Origin: Bdellovibrio sp. KM01
Lineage (GTDB): Bacteria; Bdellovibrionota; Bdellovibrionia; Bdellovibrionales; Bdellovibrionaceae
Length of the DNA: 64,000 nt
NCBI RefSeq assembly: GCF_013752535.1
Contig: NZ_CP058348.1
Coordinates: forward strand, 1,240,001-1,304,000
Direction: 5' to 3'
Part shown: piece by piece, positions 61,709 through 64,000 of the stretch
Layout of the letters: each line of letters opens with the position of its first letter
Position numbering within the stretch: the first letter of the stretch is position 1
Made by a program: the position numbers and the translations under genes
The notes under the pieces: model-generated
Told to the model about the DNA's origin: nothing
The model's input: the letters and a program-made list of their open reading frames with translations, nothing else
The model's database searches: none

Positions 61709-63121
61709 ATGGCTCTTACAACGACGAATGGAAAAGCGATGAAAAAGAACGCAAAAGCTGCTGTAGCGGTGAATTCTAAAACAACAACTTCTAAAAACAA
61801 CCGTGACTTCATGGTTTGCAAAGAGGCTATGGAAAACCCAGAGGTTTTCGCTAAGCTTGCGAAATGGGGTCGTGAAGAGATCTCTATTGCTGAAACTGAA
61901 ATGCCAGGTTTGATGGCCCTTCGTAAAGAGTACGGAAAACAAAAACCATTCAAAGGTGCAAAAATCGCTGGTTGCTTGCACATGACCATCCAAACTGCCG
62001 TGTTGATCGAAACACTTGTAGAGCTTGGTGCAGAAATCCGTTGGTCTTCTTGCAATATCTTCTCGACTCAAGATCACGCAGCCGTTGCGATCGCTGCCGC
62101 TGGTATCCCAGTATTTGCTTGGAAAGGTCTAACTGAGACTGAGTTCAACTGGTGTATCGAACAAACTATCACTGGCTGGGGTAAAGATGGTTTCAACTTG
62201 ATCCTGGACGACGGTGGTGATTTGACGAACATGATGCATGAACCACGCTTCGCTAAAGAATTGAAGAAAATCATTGGTATCTCTGAAGAGACAACTACGG
62301 GCGTTCACAATCTTGAAGTTATGTTGAAAGCTGGCAAATTGAAAGTTCCAGCAATCAACATCAATGACTCTGTGACTAAATCCAAATTTGACAACTTGTA
62401 CGGTTGCCGCGAATCACTTGCTGACGGTATCAAACGTGCGACTGACGTTATGATCGCTGGTAAAGTATGTGTGGTTGCTGGCTACGGTGACGTAGGTAAA
62501 GGTTCTGCGCACTCTATGCGTGGTTTGGGCGCTCGTGTTCTAGTAACTGAAATCGATCCTATCTGCGCATTGCAAGCAGCTATGGAAGGTTTCGAAGTTG
62601 TGACTATGGAAGAAGCAGCTCCATTGGGCGATATCTTTGTAACTGCAACTGGTTGCTGCGATATCATCACTGAAAAGCACTTCACTAAAATGAAAAACAA
62701 CGCGATCGTTTGTAACATTGGTCACTTCGACATCGAAATCGATATGGCTTGGATGAATAAAAATTCAAAAATCCGCGAAGTTAAGCCACAAGTGGACATC
62801 CACACTTTGAAAAACGGCAACCAAATCATCATCCTTGCAAAAGGTCGTTTGGTGAATTTGGGCTGTGCTACTGGTCACCCAAGCTTCGTAATGTCGAACT
62901 CATTCACGAACCAAGTTTTGGCTCAGTTGGAACTTTACACAAATCGCGACAAATATCAGGAGATCGCTGTTTATCGTTTGCCTAAGCACTTGGACGAAAA
63001 AGTGGCAGCTCTTCACCTTGGTAAATTGGGTGTGAAGCTGACGAAGCTTTCTCAAAAACAAGCTAAGTACTTGCACATGAACCCATCGGGTCCATTCAAA
63101 CCAGACCACTATCGTTACTAA
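61709..63121 (+). CDS. ahcY: adenosylhomocysteinase
   Basis: 470 residues. NAD-binding loop [20 protein letters not shown], the signature [32 protein letters not shown] and the C-terminal Lys/Tyr motif [18 protein letters not shown]. It splits S-adenosylhomocysteine into homocysteine and adenosine, which relieves product inhibition of methyltransferases. An N-terminal Lys/Ala/Thr extension of about 30 residues is extra. No SAH riboswitch fits in the 44-bp gap upstream. AAAGGA precedes the ATG. Confidence 0.97.
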   Translation: MALTTTNGKAMKKNAKAAVAVNSKTTTSKNNRDFMVCKEAMENPEVFAKLAKWGREEISIAETEMPGLMALRKEYGKQKPFKGAKIAGCLHMTIQTAVLIETLVELGAEIRWSSCNIFSTQDHAAVAIAAAGIPVFAWKGLTETEFNWCIEQTITGWGKDGFNLILDDGGDLTNMMHEPRFAKELKKIIGISEETTTGVHNLEVMLKAGKLKVPAININDSVTKSKFDNLYGCRESLADGIKRATDVMIAGKVCVVAGYGDVGKGSAHSMRGLGARVLVTEIDPICALQAAMEGFEVVTMEEAAPLGDIFVTATGCCDIITEKHFTKMKNNAIVCNIGHFDIEIDMAWMNKNSKIREVKPQVDIHTLKNGNQIIILAKGRLVNLGCATGHPSFVMSNSFTNQVLAQLELYTNRDKYQEIAVYRLPKHLDEKVAALHLGKLGVKLTKLSQKQAKYLHMNPSGPFKPDHYRY

Positions 63122-63144
63122 GTTCTTTTTTATACAAAAGAATC

Positions 63145-63175
63145 AAAGCCTCGCTGGAAACAGCGGGGCTTTTTT
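63145..63175 (+). terminator. terminator of ahcY
   Basis: AAAGCCTCGCTG, a GAAA tetraloop and CAGCGGGGCTTT (one T-G pair) with a T run form an intrinsic terminator just after the gene; it also ends the convergent gene's side. Confidence 0.85.
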
Positions 63176-63178
63176 AAT

Positions 63179-63895
63179 TTAAGGGTTCGTATTCAAAGCG
63201 GGGCGGATGTTGGGATATTTGCTCAAATCACCGTGGAGGAGCACCTTAAGGGCCGCTTCAAATTTGGGAAGATCTTTTTCGAATTTCTTTTTCATAGAAA
63301 CGTAAACAGGCACTTTTACAAAGGGCTTTTCCATTGCCAGGATGGTGCCCCTTGCTTCGGGGTTGGCGTTGACGGTGGCTTTGCCGACCTCTCTGATGGT
63401 AATGCAATAGTCGGCCTTTTTTTCGATGACGGTTTGAATGCAGTGAAATGGATTTGATGTTTGAATGAACTTCAAACTCTGTTTTTTTGCCTCACGAATA
63501 ATGGCGGCATTGTTTTTAGAGATCGCACCACGATATTTACTGAGGTTTTTTTCTGTTATTGGGCGAACTTTGGAATAAAAGATGGCCCCTTCCGCTAACG
63601 CCACTGGAAATGACGTCGTAATGATGGCATCGCGACCATCTTGGTCGGCTAAGTCATCATAAGCGACCGTGTCCACACTTCCGGATTTCAGCATCTCGTA
63701 GGAGCTGTGAATCGGTATTGGAGTTATCACTACTTTATAACCGATATCGGAAAATGCCTGAATCAGAATGTCGTGATACTCCACCAAAGCTTGATTGCGC
63801 GTGTATTTGTATGGGGTGCCCATGGAGACCTCTTGCACAGGTTCCGCACTGGCAGCGAATGCCGTAGTCACAAATAGGGATAAGAGCCAATTCAA
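63179..63895 (-). CDS. periplasmic substrate-binding-like protein (third in the window)
   Basis: 238 residues with a signal peptide (MNWLLSLFVTTAFAASA). SBP family 3 layout: VSMGTPYKYTRNQALVEYHD, ILIQAFSDIGYKVVITPIPI, then GSVDTVAYDDLADQDGRDAI and CITIREVGKATVNANPEARG. No transporter genes adjoin it, so it may be a receptor or orphan binder. Two Cys (about residues 160 and 171). Its 5' region runs to the window edge. Confidence 0.7.
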   Translation of the reverse strand: MNWLLSLFVTTAFAASAEPVQEVSMGTPYKYTRNQALVEYHDILIQAFSDIGYKVVITPIPIHSSYEMLKSGSVDTVAYDDLADQDGRDAIITTSFPVALAEGAIFYSKVRPITEKNLSKYRGAISKNNAAIIREAKKQSLKFIQTSNPFHCIQTVIEKKADYCITIREVGKATVNANPEARGTILAMEKPFVKVPVYVSMKKKFEKDLPKFEAALKVLLHGDLSKYPNIRPALNTNP

Positions 63896-64000
63896 AATAG
63901 GCGCGCCTCTGAGTATGAAGTTTTAAGATATTTGGAATTTACTAAAGGAAGAGGCGTTTACAAGATTTTTTTGAATCTTAACCGAATCGTCATGAAGTGG

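Overview
The window looks like a chromosomal segment of a Bdellovibrio-type predatory bacterium (Bdellovibrionota), moderate in GC. I infer this from the mix of families, not from a database match: a TIGR02147/DUF4423-type regulator coupled to an exported protein, a DUF1592/DUF1552 secreted pair, a fibre-like protein with AGGDLTNSYPNP-type motifs, a lysine-rich SWIB-domain protein, an HNH endonuclease with a DUF222-like front end, and many exported proteins of unknown role. I see no rRNA or tRNA gene, no insertion sequence, no prophage block and no CRISPR array.

Layout. Positions 1-9 kb are mostly envelope and secreted proteins: the end of a porin-like barrel, a coiled-coil protein paired with a Cys-rich protein carrying 22 PPAPAPK repeats, a GST, a fibre-like protein translationally coupled to a LamG-type protein, a small barrel, and an XRE regulator preceded by a 34-codon gene. 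From 9 to 16 kb lie a PldA-type phospholipase, the Tat-exported DUF1552 protein with its DUF1592-type cytochrome-like partner, and the TIGR02147 regulator with its partner. From 16 to 23 kb is a mixed set: flavin monooxygenase, Tag glycosylase, MazG-like hydrolase, YkgJ protein, two related small membrane proteins, CatB-like acetyltransferase, SRPBCC protein, VanX-like dipeptidase, and an HNH nuclease behind a (GCAAAA)10 repeat.

From 23 to 32 kb are a periplasmic binding-like protein, a stand-alone dnaK, a Crp/Fnr regulator facing an ETHE1-like persulfide dioxygenase, a rhodanese / YeeE-YedE / TauE sulfur operon, acs and a small membrane protein. From 32 to 46 kb are a Dus enzyme, membrane and methyltransferase genes, glutaredoxin, a 3D-domain secreted protein, a large 783-residue exported protein of unknown role, a TolC-MacA-MacB-type export operon whose adaptor lacks the usual long hairpin, DusC, an EVE protein and a YchJ/SEC-C protein. 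From 46 to 64 kb are an SDR-fumC pair, a zinc-ribbon/Tudor-like protein next to a Rep/UvrD helicase, RluA, BolA, two more binding-protein-like genes, a Tam-like methyltransferase, ettA, an orphan histidine kinase, a J-domain protein, the SWIB protein, map and ahcY.

Intergenic DNA is unusually rich in structure: a 27-bp perfect inverted repeat with a half copy 18 kb away, a second 25-bp inverted repeat, two copies of a GC-rich hairpin element whose arms differ by compensating base changes, an 18-bp perfect inverted repeat with imperfect 21-bp tandem units, and a hexanucleotide tract touching a ribosome binding site. The most promising items for follow-up are the fibre/LamG pair, the covarying GC-rich hairpin, the hexanucleotide switch candidate, and the helicase with a neighbouring PcrA-like Tudor domain.
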